DNA of 64,000 nucleotides from Serratia rubidaea (GTDB lineage Bacteria; Pseudomonadota; Gammaproteobacteria; Enterobacterales; Enterobacteriaceae): NCBI GenBank assembly GCA_901472405.1, contig LR590463.1, positions 3,658,001 to 3,722,000 of the forward strand, read 5' to 3'. Shown piece by piece: positions 1 to 8,336 of this stretch (position 1 is its first letter; each line of letters starts with the position of its first letter). The notes under the pieces were generated by a model. It saw only the letters and a program-made list of their open reading frames with translations, ran no database searches and was not told where the DNA came from. The position numbers and the translations under genes were made by a program.

Positions 1-439
1 GCGTAAAGCTGACGGTGTTGCAGTAGGCCCGCGTCAGCGGCGCGCTCTCGCGCCGTAGCGACATCAGCGTAAAGGCGGCGTTAGCCATCACCAATAACGC
101 GGGAATATAGCCGCGCAGCGGGCCGTCGCGCATGCTGCTGCGCAGGCTGAGTGTAAACACCAAAAAACGCAGGTTGATACTCAGTGCGGACAGCAGCACG
201 GTGAGCAGCGAAAGCGACTGTTGCGGCGCTTCCAGCAGGGTCATTTGCAGCGGCGCCGACATCAGCGCACCGCTAAAAATCACCGAATGCACGCCGCTCA
301 ACCCCTGCTGGTAAGCCAGCAGGCCGATGACGGTAAACGATAGCAGCAACGAGAACACAAAGGGCGACGCGTCGGCCAGCCCGCGTAAAACATCATGCTT
401 GCCGCCGCTGCGCGTCAGTTGCTGTTCATGCAGGGACAT
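1..439 (-). CDS. AzlC-family branched-chain amino-acid permease, 3' end beyond the window
   Basis: The frame opens at ATG 439 and stays open to the window edge (146 codons seen). After a short polar N-terminus it is almost entirely hydrophobic. It carries the AzlC-type stretches SGALMSAPLQ and, further on, ALSINLRFLVFTLSL, which resemble the conserved helices of AzlC exporters of branched-chain amino acids. The family normally has about 230 residues and works with a small AzlD partner, which would lie outside the window. Its start overlaps the stop of the TIM-barrel gene by 14 bases, so it belongs to the minus-strand operon that begins at 5729. A role as exporter of the operon's product is inference. 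Confidence 0.75.
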   Translation of the reverse strand, partial: MSLHEQQLTRSGGKHDVLRGLADASPFVFSLLLSFTVIGLLAYQQGLSGVHSVIFSGALMSAPLQMTLLEAPQQSLSLLTVLLSALSINLRFLVFTLSLRSSMRDGPLRGYIPALLVMANAAFTLMSLRRESAPLTRAYCNTVSFT

Positions 440-1319
440 GCCGCATGGACTCCAGCCGTCGTTGATACTCGCGCGCCTTCTCAAGATAAAAGGCCGTGCT
501 GTACTTGGGGATAAACTCCTCCACCACCGCCACGCCGCGATAGCCGCCGGCCGCAAAACGGTTCAAGACATCGCTCAGCGGCAGATTGCCTTCCCCCAGC
601 GGCAGATGCTGGTGATGCGTGCCTTGTAAATCGGCAATGTGCAGATGACGCGTCACCGGCGCCAGGCGGGCGATGGCGTCGAACAGCGCATCGCCGTATG
701 GATACAGCGAGCACAGGTGCGTCACGTCAATGGTGATATAACACCCGGTTTCACGATGAAAACGCAGATGTTCCTCAACGCTGAACACCGGGTATTTAGG
801 CCGCTCTCCGCCCATATTTTCCAGGCACAGGGCAATACCGCGACAGTCAACCTGCTCCTGCAGCCGATTGATGGCCGTAATCAGGCAGTTCAACAGCGTG
901 GTGTTGTCATACTTATCCTTGTAGCCGGGGTGGAAGGTCACGCTGGTTGCCCCCGCAGCCAAAGAAAAACGCACCGCGGCCCCCAGACACTCAATCGCCT
1001 GCGCCTGCTCCTCGGCGTCCGGCGAGCACAGGTTATACTGCCTTCCCCACCAGCCCGCATGGACGGTAAAGGTCACGCCGCGTTGCGTGGTAAATGCCTT
1101 AATCTGCGCCGCCAGCGCCAAACGCTGTTCGCAGTCCAGTTGCCAGAATACCTCCTCGGCGGCTTCGCCAATTTCAAACTCTACCGCCTGGAAGTACTGC
1201 GCCAGACGTTCGATAGAGTCGAAAATATCTGCCGGATTGTCATATACATTGGTCGAAAAGGAGATAACAGGAAACGCCTCATGCATTTCGCCTTCAATAC
1301 GGTAGAGAACATCACTCAT
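426..1319 (-). CDS. TIM-barrel sugar phosphate isomerase/epimerase-like protein (AP endonuclease 2 family)
   Basis: A 297-residue protein with the alternating pattern of an AP-endonuclease-2/xylose-isomerase-like barrel. Likely metal-site strands are VTFHPGYKDKYDN, LCLENMGG, YITIDVTH, HLHIADLQG and VAVVEEF, rich in the Glu, His and Asp that bind divalent metal in this superfamily. I chose ATG 1319: it overlaps the stop of the ATP-grasp gene by 8 bases, which suggests translational coupling, although the frame is open ten codons further upstream. The family covers isomerases, epimerases and dehydratases, so the exact reaction cannot be read from the sequence. In this operon it could isomerise a sugar or keto-acid precursor or tailor the product. 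Confidence 0.8.
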   Translation of the reverse strand: MSDVLYRIEGEMHEAFPVISFSTNVYDNPADIFDSIERLAQYFQAVEFEIGEAAEEVFWQLDCEQRLALAAQIKAFTTQRGVTFTVHAGWWGRQYNLCSPDAEEQAQAIECLGAAVRFSLAAGATSVTFHPGYKDKYDNTTLLNCLITAINRLQEQVDCRGIALCLENMGGERPKYPVFSVEEHLRFHRETGCYITIDVTHLCSLYPYGDALFDAIARLAPVTRHLHIADLQGTHHQHLPLGEGNLPLSDVLNRFAAGGYRGVAVVEEFIPKYSTAFYLEKAREYQRRLESMRHVPA

Positions 1320-3717
1320 CGGAATACTCGCTGAATTGAGGGTTAACATTCATATCGGCCAAGGCGGCGAGAAACGCCGTTTCGTCCGATGCCTGACAGC
1401 CAAACAGCCAATAGCCATGGCGCTCTGAAGAGCAACGCACCGGCCTGCCGAATTTCTCCGGCTGAAGGCTGGTGCGGATCAACCACCCGGCCGGGAGCGG
1501 CGCCTGCGGCGCGGCTCCTTCCGCTGCGTTCAGAAAGCGGATCGACATCCGTTGATAGGCGGCGGGCGTCGCCGGCAGCGCGGTCTTTGCCATCGCCGCA
1601 ATGGTGGCGGCGGCCTGATGTACACCGGTCACGCCCCAGACCATTTCCCAAATTTGATCGCCGCCAAAACGCGTCTGGGTTTCGATAAATTGCACACGCT
1701 GCCCGTCCAATTTCACTTCGGTATGGGCCGGCCCCCAGCGATGTCCCAGCGCCTGCAACAGCCACAGCACCGCCTCAGCGATTAGCCGTTCATCCTCTGG
1801 CGCCAACGGCGCCGGAAAATCATGCCCGGTCTCCACATAGTGGGGAGCGCCGGTGGTGTATTTGCGCGTGATTCCCAGTAAGCGGTGCTCGCCATCCAGG
1901 CTCAGCGTCTCCACGCTAAACTCTTCACCGCGGGCAAACGCCTCAATCTGCTGATTGCCGTCAAACGGAATATCGCGCAAATCCTGCTCATTATTTACTG
2001 CGTATATCCCCTGGCTCCCGGAGCCGGCGATCGGTTTGATAATTGACGCGCCGTGACGCTGCACAAAGGCCAGCGCCTGCGCGCGGTCGTCAACCCGGCT
2101 GGCGGGCAGCGCCCAAGGCCCGTCGACCAGCAGCTGTCGAAACAACAGTTTGTCGCGGCTCTGCTCTACGCTGCGGCGGGGGTTATGGCAGATGCCCAAC
2201 TGCTCGCCGGCCAGCGCGGCGGGCATCAACCCCAGCTCATTGAAAGAAACAATCGCGCTAAAAGGGCGCTGTCGATGCCGCTCCTGCAATATCGGCAGCC
2301 AATGCGCCAAATCGTCCAATCGCTCCGTCAGCAACACTTCCGCATGCTGGCGCTGATAAGGGGTCAACTGCGCGGGCGTCTGAATCAGCGTCACGTCAAT
2401 CTCTGCGCTGCCGGGCCAATTTATTGATGAGTCTCGCCCACCAACCACAATCACCGCCGGCCGCTCCCTCTCACCGTATACGTCGATCTGCGCCACCTGC
2501 AGCAGCGACTCTCGTAGCGCCGCGGTATCCGCACCTCGAAACTCGATGTAGACATAATTCTGGAAACCGTTGCCGACCGGGCCGATCGTCGCCCCCGGCT
2601 CGACCCACGCATACCACTGCTGAAACCCGGCGATCCGGCGTATCTGCGCTTCATGCCGCAGCCCTTGCCAGACAATATTGTGGCGTGCGAACGGCGTGGC
2701 GATGCCAAAAGCGCTCGCCGGCGTCTCCGGTAAGCGTAACGGCTGGCCAGAAAGCGCGCGGTGGTAACAGGCATCCATTGCGATACCCCAGGCCTGGCGT
2801 ATCACATAGATACGGCTGCCCCCCGGCCTGGCCCCGACCTCAAGAATACGCGGGCCGGCGGCGGTGAGGATAAATTCCACGTGTGCAAAAGTGCCGCGCA
2901 GTCCCAGCGCCGCGACGGCATCCCGAGCCAGCCGATGACAACGCGCCACCATCTCCTCATTACTTTGCAGCGTTGAGGGGGAATAGCGGGCAAAATGGTG
3001 GAAATCCGGCCGCTGAATATCTACGCCGGCGATCACATCGACAATCGGAAAAGTTGTTATCTCACCGTCCGGCGTAATCGCGCAGTCAATCGAGTGATTG
3101 GAACCGCTCAGGTACTCTTCCAGCAGTAATTCACTGGTTTCCCGGCTTTTCCCCGCGACGTACGCCTGCAGCTCTGGCCACTCCTCCAGTGCGTAGCGCG
3201 CCAGATCCTGCGCGCTGTGTAAACATTTGACGAACAGGCTGCTGTATAGACTGGCCGGCTTCAGCACGCAGGGCCAGCTCAGCGCGTCAGCCTGCTGCAG
3301 TAGCGCTTCCATCGTTGCGCGGCGGGATGTCACATGTAAGTCGCGATTGGCGCTGGCGTTGAAACAGGCGCGCTGCTGCAACTTATCCAGCGTGCGGGAG
3401 ACATGACGCTGCAAATGCCGCAGCGCCGGATGCCCCTGACAAATTTGCTCGCTGACCGCCACATAGCTTTCCCGAAAATTCAACACGCTGGTAAAGGCAT
3501 ACTCCGTATGCAACGCCGCCACCAGCTGTCGCAGCTCCTCGCCGTACCCCTTAGAAAAATCATAGCGGGCAACCGGCTGCAGATGGCTGGCGTCAGCGAT
3601 TTTCGCCGTCGGCTTGGTATCCGCCAGCAGTAGCACCTCAACGCCGTCCGCCAACAGGCCTTCATATTCACCCTCGCGCACATTGCCGATAATCAAACAC
3701 GCATTGCCCTTCATCAT
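1312..3717 (-). CDS. Double ATP-grasp ligase (amide-forming, carbamoyl-phosphate-synthase-like architecture)
   Basis: An intact 801-residue protein made of two ATP-grasp units. The first has the nucleotide lysine at about residue 153 (PCVLKP), EEYLSG at 200-205 and the metal-binding end EVGARPGG at 293-300. The second has IIKPIAGSGSQG at 559-570 (lysine 561) and FIETQTRFGGD at 677-687. ATP-grasp enzymes activate a carboxylate as an acyl phosphate and join it to an amine or another nucleophile. Two apparently complete sites in one chain suggest two ligations or one active and one structural half. It overlaps the upstream PLP gene by ATGA and the downstream barrel gene by 8 bases. An amino-acid or dipeptide ligase is my best inference; the substrate is unknown. 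Confidence 0.85.
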   Translation of the reverse strand: MMKGNACLIIGNVREGEYEGLLADGVEVLLLADTKPTAKIADASHLQPVARYDFSKGYGEELRQLVAALHTEYAFTSVLNFRESYVAVSEQICQGHPALRHLQRHVSRTLDKLQQRACFNASANRDLHVTSRRATMEALLQQADALSWPCVLKPASLYSSLFVKCLHSAQDLARYALEEWPELQAYVAGKSRETSELLLEEYLSGSNHSIDCAITPDGEITTFPIVDVIAGVDIQRPDFHHFARYSPSTLQSNEEMVARCHRLARDAVAALGLRGTFAHVEFILTAAGPRILEVGARPGGSRIYVIRQAWGIAMDACYHRALSGQPLRLPETPASAFGIATPFARHNIVWQGLRHEAQIRRIAGFQQWYAWVEPGATIGPVGNGFQNYVYIEFRGADTAALRESLLQVAQIDVYGERERPAVIVVGGRDSSINWPGSAEIDVTLIQTPAQLTPYQRQHAEVLLTERLDDLAHWLPILQERHRQRPFSAIVSFNELGLMPAALAGEQLGICHNPRRSVEQSRDKLLFRQLLVDGPWALPASRVDDRAQALAFVQRHGASIIKPIAGSGSQGIYAVNNEQDLRDIPFDGNQQIEAFARGEEFSVETLSLDGEHRLLGITRKYTTGAPHYVETGHDFPAPLAPEDERLIAEAVLWLLQALGHRWGPAHTEVKLDGQRVQFIETQTRFGGDQIWEMVWGVTGVHQAAATIAAMAKTALPATPAAYQRMSIRFLNAAEGAAPQAPLPAGWLIRTSLQPEKFGRPVRCSSERHGYWLFGCQASDETAFLAALADMNVNPQFSEYSDE

Positions 3718-4981
3718 CGCCCCTCAGTATCAAAACTGTAATGCACCTGCCGTAACTGCATGCCCAGCGCCTGTACCCGCGGGCGCAACCTGTCGTTCGT
3801 CGGATTCAGCAACGCCTGGCGCAAGATGTCCGATAGCGCCCCCAACTGTTCATCGCTTATTCCCAGCCGGGTCACCTCCTGCAGCCCCAACCGCAAACAG
3901 GGTTGCCCAAAGCGCATTTTATTATTGACCCGGATGCCCAGTTCATTAAGGGCGGCAGCCGCCGCTGCGCTCTGCTCCCCCTGTAGCAGTAACATATGGG
4001 TCTGCGTCGGCAGCACGGTCCATCCCGGCAGATCCGCCAGCCGCTCCCCAATAGCCAGGCATTGCGACACATCTGCCGCGCATAGTCGGCGCCAAAACAC
4101 GCCATTTCCCGCAGGGTAACGAATAGCTGTAGCAAACAAGGTAAGTTGGGCGAAGACACCAGACCGGCATCCAGCCCCCCCTGAATACGCGCCGCCAGGG
4201 AAGCGTTGCGGGTAGCAATAATGGCGCGATGCGGGCCGGGGAATGATTTATGCGTATTGCCCTGTAGGATATCGGCCCCGTCATCCAACGGATTAGCCAG
4301 CGCGCCACCGGCGATAAGCCCCAACGGATGCGATGCATCATACAAAATCAGCACCTCTGTCAGGCCGTGGCGGTCCAGCCATTGGCGCAGTGGCGCAACC
4401 GCAAAGCCATGGCAGGTCAGACCGTGGTCGAGAACGACAGCCGCCGGCGGCTGACGCAGCATTGACGCCAGTGCCGCCAGATCGATCTCGCCGTCGTCGG
4501 TCAGGGTGATAAAACCGCTGCACCGGCCCAACCGCTCCACCAGCGCCGCCGTGGCAAAGTGACCGCCGCATGCCGGCGACAGGGACCACACACCATCCCC
4601 TGGTTCGGTCAGGGCGGCGATCATCGCCAGCGTACAATGTACGCCCGACAGCGCGCGATACTCAATGTAAGGAGCGTCAAACAGCCGCTGCGCCGCGGCG
4701 GTGGCCTCCGCCTGTAACCAGGCCACCTCAGGAAACGCTTCAAACTGCATACCGTTATAGTGCGCGGCATAGCGGCAGTCGTCGTTAAGCAGGCCGTTGA
4801 AATAGTAACGGTCATAATGCCGGCTTTGCCCTACCCAACGCGCACTTTCCGACAGCACATTTTCGTTTGCCGTCAGCGAAATCGTCGCTTCACGCCGCTG
4901 CTTTGCAGCGCTGAATCGCTGTCTCAAGCTGTCGGCTTCCCCCATCATCGGGTCGGACTGCAAAATCAGTGACGTTTCCAT
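3714..4981 (-). CDS. SHMT-fold PLP-dependent enzyme (aldolase/transaldolase-like), interrupted by one frameshift
   Basis: Corrected length is 422 residues. Features of the serine hydroxymethyltransferase fold are visible: SLTANEN near residue 36 (SHMT has LIASEN), YDASH at 214-218 for the pyridine-nitrogen aspartate, and GNTHKSFPGP with the PLP lysine at 245 (SHMT has TTHKTLRGP). Overall similarity to the true glyA at 57557-58810 is low, so this is a specialised relative such as a threonine aldolase or transaldolase. The frame breaks in the four-C run at 4046-4049; a fifth C restores a continuous chain. ATG 4981 has GAGAG just upstream and lies 7 bases after the dioxygenase stop. Role inferred: C-C bond formation or cleavage on a glycine-like amino acid. 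Confidence 0.8.
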
Positions 4982-4988
4982 ATTTCTC

Positions 4989-5729
4989 TCAGCGTATTTG
5001 GTCAAAATCAATAATCAGCATGTCGCGAAATGCCGCCCTGAGCGGATCGTCAGGATATAGCGGTGTGACATCGTGCTGCATCATGCGGTCATCAAGCAGC
5101 AACGTGTCGAGAAAACCCTGTAATACCCGAGTCAGCACCTGCCTGCCATCACGGTCATACACTTCGCTGGCGCCGCCTAATACGTTGCTGCGTTGAATAA
5201 GGTGCTGAAAAATATAATCATGTCCGTCAGAATGACGCCCTTCCGGCGCTGCCAGCCCCGCCTGCTGCGCATCACAGCAGACGCGCAGTTGGTGGCACGT
5301 CACCAGCCAACGCTGATTACCCACCAAACGGGTCAGTAACGCATGGTGATGGGCCAGCAGCTGCTGAACGACCGATGAGGAAATAAAATCGTTTTCGCTG
5401 CGGGGATACAGGCGCTCAATGCCACCTAATAGACCATTGACCTGTGAGCTTTGAAAAAAATGACAGTCCTGCAACGGCGTTATCTCACCCTGCTGGCTGA
5501 GATCAAATTTGCAAATACGCCGCCGGCGCAGCCTGCTCCCCTGTAAATATTTATCAACGGGTAAATTTTCCCATGTTGAAACCAGAGCTTCCTCCGCGAC
5601 TGCGTTATTGCCGACGCCAAGCTCACAGGCAGGAAAATAGATAAAGTGTCGCTCACGAAATAGGGCTAATCTATCGCTGACCGGCGTCGCCAGAGCGCAA
5701 CTCTCTCCTGGGAAAATTTCATTTTCCAT
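4989..5729 (-). CDS. 2-oxoglutarate/Fe(II)-dependent amino-acid dioxygenase (isoleucine-dioxygenase family, PF10014 type)
   Basis: A 246-residue protein, intact from ATG 5729. The C-terminal half shows the family signature: PEGRHSDGHD with the iron ligands His166 and Asp168, RSNVLGGASEVYD, then LLDDRMMQHDVTPLYP with the distal histidine 219. Nearby arginines at 231 and 235 could bind 2-oxoglutarate. Characterised members hydroxylate free aliphatic amino acids, for example isoleucine to 4-hydroxyisoleucine. The enzyme would use Fe(II), O2 and 2-oxoglutarate in the cytoplasm. It is the first gene of the operon that continues with the SHMT-like, ATP-grasp, barrel and AzlC genes. I see no strong ribosome-binding site before this ATG; the frame is open 49 codons further upstream, but those codons encode AT-rich, non-family sequence. 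Confidence 0.85.
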   Translation of the reverse strand: MENEIFPGESCALATPVSDRLALFRERHFIYFPACELGVGNNAVAEEALVSTWENLPVDKYLQGSRLRRRRICKFDLSQQGEITPLQDCHFFQSSQVNGLLGGIERLYPRSENDFISSSVVQQLLAHHHALLTRLVGNQRWLVTCHQLRVCCDAQQAGLAAPEGRHSDGHDYIFQHLIQRSNVLGGASEVYDRDGRQVLTRVLQGFLDTLLLDDRMMQHDVTPLYPDDPLRAAFRDMLIIDFDQIR

Positions 5730-6068
5730 GGTTATCACGCTTAATATTGGGGGGTTAAAAAAACCTAGCAGAAAAAACCGCCGCCAACATACAAGATGCA
5801 CAGAGATAATAAATAAAAATGTAAGACAATATGAAAGGTTATATATATCAAGACAAAATAATAAAGTAGCACACAATAGATTTGCTAAAAAAATATTCAG
5901 CCAGCTAGTTAATTATTTTCCCTGACGCCGAAGTAGAATAAATTCTAGCTAATGGCAAGGCGAGCAATAAATTTATTATGAACAACGCGAATATGGCGTA
6001 TTTATTACGCCAATAAAATAGAGTAATCGGCCGACACCGCTAATTGGTTGATGACCAACGGAATAGCC
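5730..6068. promoter_or_regulatory. AT-rich intergenic region, probable promoter of the dioxygenase operon
   Basis: About 340 bases between the operon start and the stop of the HxlR gene hold no credible gene. From about 5750 to 6030 the sequence is visibly much richer in A and T than anything else in the window, with runs such as TATATATA around 5840 and many TAAAAT/TATTTT blocks. That is typical of a promoter under H-NS-type silencing, and of horizontally acquired pathways. I cannot fix the -10 and -35 boxes because too many matches are possible. Confidence 0.5.
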
Positions 6069-6422
6069 CTACATCGCCGAATAGACATCACGCAATGCGT
6101 TTTCTTCACCCTGACTATCCGTCTCTTCCCACCACGCTCCCAGCGCATCAATCAGCGGCACCAGCCGCTCTCCTGCCGGCGTCAGCGCGTAGTCGACGCG
6201 CCGCGGGTAGCCCGCAAATTCCGTGCGATGAACGATGCCGGCATCCTCCAGCTTGCGCAGTTCCAACGTCAGCATCTTGTGCGAGATCGTCGGGTTATCC
6301 CGACGCAGCTGGTTAAAGCGTCTGGAACCATGCTGCAGGTAGTAGATCAGCAACGTCGGCCAGCGGCCGCTGAGAACCTGCATCACTTCTTCTATCGGGC
6401 AACGGGAAACCAGGTCTTTCAT
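6069..6422 (-). CDS. HxlR-family winged-helix transcriptional regulator
   Basis: 117 residues, intact. It has the HxlR pattern: a cysteine near the N-terminus (SRCPIEEVMQVLSGRW), the helix-turn-helix region with FNQLRRDNPTISHKMLTLELRKLEDAGIV, and the wing VDYALTPAGERL. HxlR proteins are small dimeric regulators, often responding to reactive electrophiles or redox through the N-terminal cysteine. It is divergent from the GST gene at 6532, with a short palindrome in the shared 109-base gap, so it most likely controls that gene and itself. A link to the operon downstream on the same strand is less likely because about 340 AT-rich bases separate them. Confidence 0.85.
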   Translation of the reverse strand: MKDLVSRCPIEEVMQVLSGRWPTLLIYYLQHGSRRFNQLRRDNPTISHKMLTLELRKLEDAGIVHRTEFAGYPRRVDYALTPAGERLVPLIDALGAWWEETDSQGEENALRDVYSAM

Positions 6423-6449
6423 ATCGGGGCTCGTGGTAACAAAAAAGTG

Positions 6450-6464
6450 CGTAATTTACTTACG
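6450..6464. promoter_or_regulatory. Candidate HxlR operator with overlapping promoter for the GST gene
   Basis: An inverted repeat CGTAA-TTTAC-TTACG sits in the gap between the divergent HxlR and GST genes. A possible plus-strand promoter overlaps it: TTTACT at 6455-6460, a 16-base spacer, then TACAGT at 6477-6482. This arrangement suits repression by the neighbouring HxlR protein, but it is inferred from position and symmetry only. Confidence 0.45.
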
Positions 6465-6531
6465 GGAACCGGCTGCTACAGTAACACATCGCTGCGCAGC
6501 GCCATCACTCTCAATCCTGGAGAACCTAAGT

Positions 6532-7239
6532 ATGGAACCAATTCTGCTATACGGCTTCCCGGCGGGAAGTTCTATGGGGCTTGTCGCTGCGTTTGAATGG
6601 CTGGGCCGCCCGTACCAACTGTGCCGCGTCGATATGTTAGGCGAAATGCGCGAGCCGGCCTATCAGCGCCTTAACCCGCGGGTGGAGACGCCGGCGCTGA
6701 TCACCGAACGGGGAGAAGTGCTGACGGAAAACCTGGCGATCGCCGCCTGGCTGGAGGCGCGGGACAGCGCGCGCCGCATCAGCTTTGACCCGCAGTCGCC
6801 CAGCGCCGACCGTATGCACCAGCTGATGGCGTTTATCAACACCGGCTTCACCGCCGCCTTCAGCCCGCTCTGGGCGGCGATGGAGATGTCCCCGCCCAAC
6901 CCGATGATGAAGGATGTGTTGCAGACATGGGGCCGCGAGTCCGTGATCAAGCGTCACGACCAGCTCGAGGCGATGATCGGTGAGATGCCTTTTCTGCTCG
7001 CGGATCGTCCGACGCTGGCGGACGCAATTCTGATCGGCGTCGCCCGCTGGCTCGACATTCATCAGGTGGCCGCATCAACGCGCTGGCCGAAGCTGGCCGC
7101 GCTGAGAAGCCGCCTTGAGGCCGATCCCGCGGTAATCTATGCCACCGCGCTGGAAAGCGGCGACATGCAGCCCGGCAGCGGCGCCTGCAGCGGTCATATT
7201 GCGCTGCCGGAGGTGATCGAACGTTTTGGCGCCGCATAG
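6532..7239 (+). CDS. Glutathione S-transferase family protein
   Basis: 235 residues from ATG 6532, chosen because GGAG lies just upstream and because the N-terminus MEPILLYGFPAGS is the first thioredoxin-fold strand. The N-terminal domain has the cis-proline region ETPALIT and TENLAIAAWL, where the glutathione gamma-glutamyl group is usually held by Glu/Ser-type residues. The helical C-terminal domain follows from about residue 85. The reaction is probably conjugation or reduction with glutathione; the substrate is unknown. It is divergent from an HxlR regulator, a common pairing in electrophile-stress responses. Confidence 0.85.
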   Translation: MEPILLYGFPAGSSMGLVAAFEWLGRPYQLCRVDMLGEMREPAYQRLNPRVETPALITERGEVLTENLAIAAWLEARDSARRISFDPQSPSADRMHQLMAFINTGFTAAFSPLWAAMEMSPPNPMMKDVLQTWGRESVIKRHDQLEAMIGEMPFLLADRPTLADAILIGVARWLDIHQVAASTRWPKLAALRSRLEADPAVIYATALESGDMQPGSGACSGHIALPEVIERFGAA

Positions 7240-7264
7240 CATGCCGCCGTGGCGGCAATAAAAA

Positions 7265-7284
7265 AGCCCGCGCTATCGCGGGCT
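7265..7284 (-). terminator. Rho-independent terminator-like hairpin, read on the minus strand
   Basis: Perfect 8-bp stem AGCCCGCG / CGCGGGCT with a four-base loop. On the minus strand the stem is followed by a run of T residues, so it would stop transcription arriving from the right. No intact minus-strand gene lies there now, only the coding remnant at 7321-7449, so the hairpin may be the leftover terminator of a lost gene. For the GST gene on the plus strand it has no T-tract. Confidence 0.6.
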
Positions 7285-7320
7285 GAATTAACCGATGCCG
7301 GACGGCAAGCGATACGCCGC

Positions 7321-7449
7321 TTATGCGCTTCCCGGCACCGGCGTGTTAAGCAGCTGCTGCTCCCAAAATTTCGACCCGTCGCCGTACTTTGCCCGGTCGG
7401 GCGCCGTCTGAACCGCGCCGCAAAAATTCGATTTATTCAGCCTGGTCGG
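7321..7449 (-). pseudogene. Possible C-terminal remnant of a lost gene
   Basis: An open minus-strand stretch of 42 codons ends at the TAA 7323-7321. It reads like real protein (APDRAKYGDGSKFWEQQ, then LLNTPVPGSA) and is followed at once by a terminator-like hairpin. It has no start codon context, and a stop precedes it at 7452-7450. The simplest reading is the tail of a deleted gene. I do not recognise the family. The rest of the 293-base gap up to 7532 is AT-rich and probably holds the promoter of the SDR gene. Confidence 0.3.
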
Positions 7450-7532
7450 TTATATATTAACAGCGCCGTATTTTCTTATTTGTTTGCAATTAACCTTCTG
7501 TTTTTTATTCCTAATATAAGGCACCAGACAGG

Positions 7533-8289
7533 ATGATGATTAACGATAACGTATTATTGATAACGGGCTCAGGGCGCGGTATTGGCGCTGCGACGGCATT
7601 ACTGGCGGCAGAACGGGGTTATTCAATCTGTTTGAACTATTTAAACGATGAAAAATCCGCAGTTAACGTTCGCGATCAAATTTTAAGCCGGGGCGGGAAA
7701 TGCATCGCCATCCGCGCCGATGTCTCCGATGAGCGTCAGGTCATCGCCATGTTTGACGATATCGACCGCCAGCTGGGCGCCATTACCCATCTGGTCAATA
7801 ACGTCGGCATCCTGAAGCAAAAAATGGCGATGATTGATATGGACGGCGAGCGCTTCCAACAGGTGCTGCTGACCAACGTCATGAGCCATTTTTACTGCTC
7901 ACGCGAGGCGATCAAACGCATGTCGTTGTCCCGCGGGGGGGCGCGGAGGCGCCATCGTCAACGTGTCATCCGGCGCAGCGAAAAGCGGTTCCCCCTTCGA
8001 ATACGTTGACTATGCCGCGTCGAAAGGCGCCGTCGATACCTTCACCACCGGCCTGTCGAAAGAGGTCGCCGCTGACGGCATCCGCGTCAACTGCGTGCGT
8101 CCGGGCGGCATTTACACCGATATTCATGCCGACGGCGGCGAGGCGCAGCGGGTGGACCGGATTGCCAAAAACTTCCCGATGCAACGGGGCGGCACGCCGG
8201 AAGAAGTCGCCTATGCCATTTTGTGGCTGCTGAGCGATGAAGCCTCGTTCGTCACCGGCAGTTTTACCGACCTGTGCGGCGGGGTATAG
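7533..8289 (+). CDS. Short-chain dehydrogenase/reductase (SDR), interrupted by one frameshift
   Basis: Corrected length is 251 residues. The classical SDR signature is complete: TGSGRGIG for NAD(P) binding, NNVG, then the serine strand NVSSGAA and the catalytic YAASK. The ending TGSFTDLCGGV corresponds to the usual TGxxxDVdGG tail. The break is in the seven-G run at 7935-7941; six Gs give RGGRGGAIVNVSSG without interruption. The preference for NADP is suggested, not proven, by LNYLNDE after strand 2. The substrate is unknown. It stands alone between the GST gene and a convergent GNAT gene. ATG 7533 and ATG 7536 are both possible starts. Confidence 0.85.
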
Positions 8290-8336
8290 ATGAAACGCCG
8301 GGCACGGTCCCGGCCAGGCATCGCTGCGCGATATGT

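Noticed and set aside
7935-7941. Seven-G run in the SDR gene as a phase-variable switch
   Set aside because: Tempting alone, but dozens of equal one-base shifts, many in short runs or outside runs, occur in neighbouring essential genes, so error is more likely.
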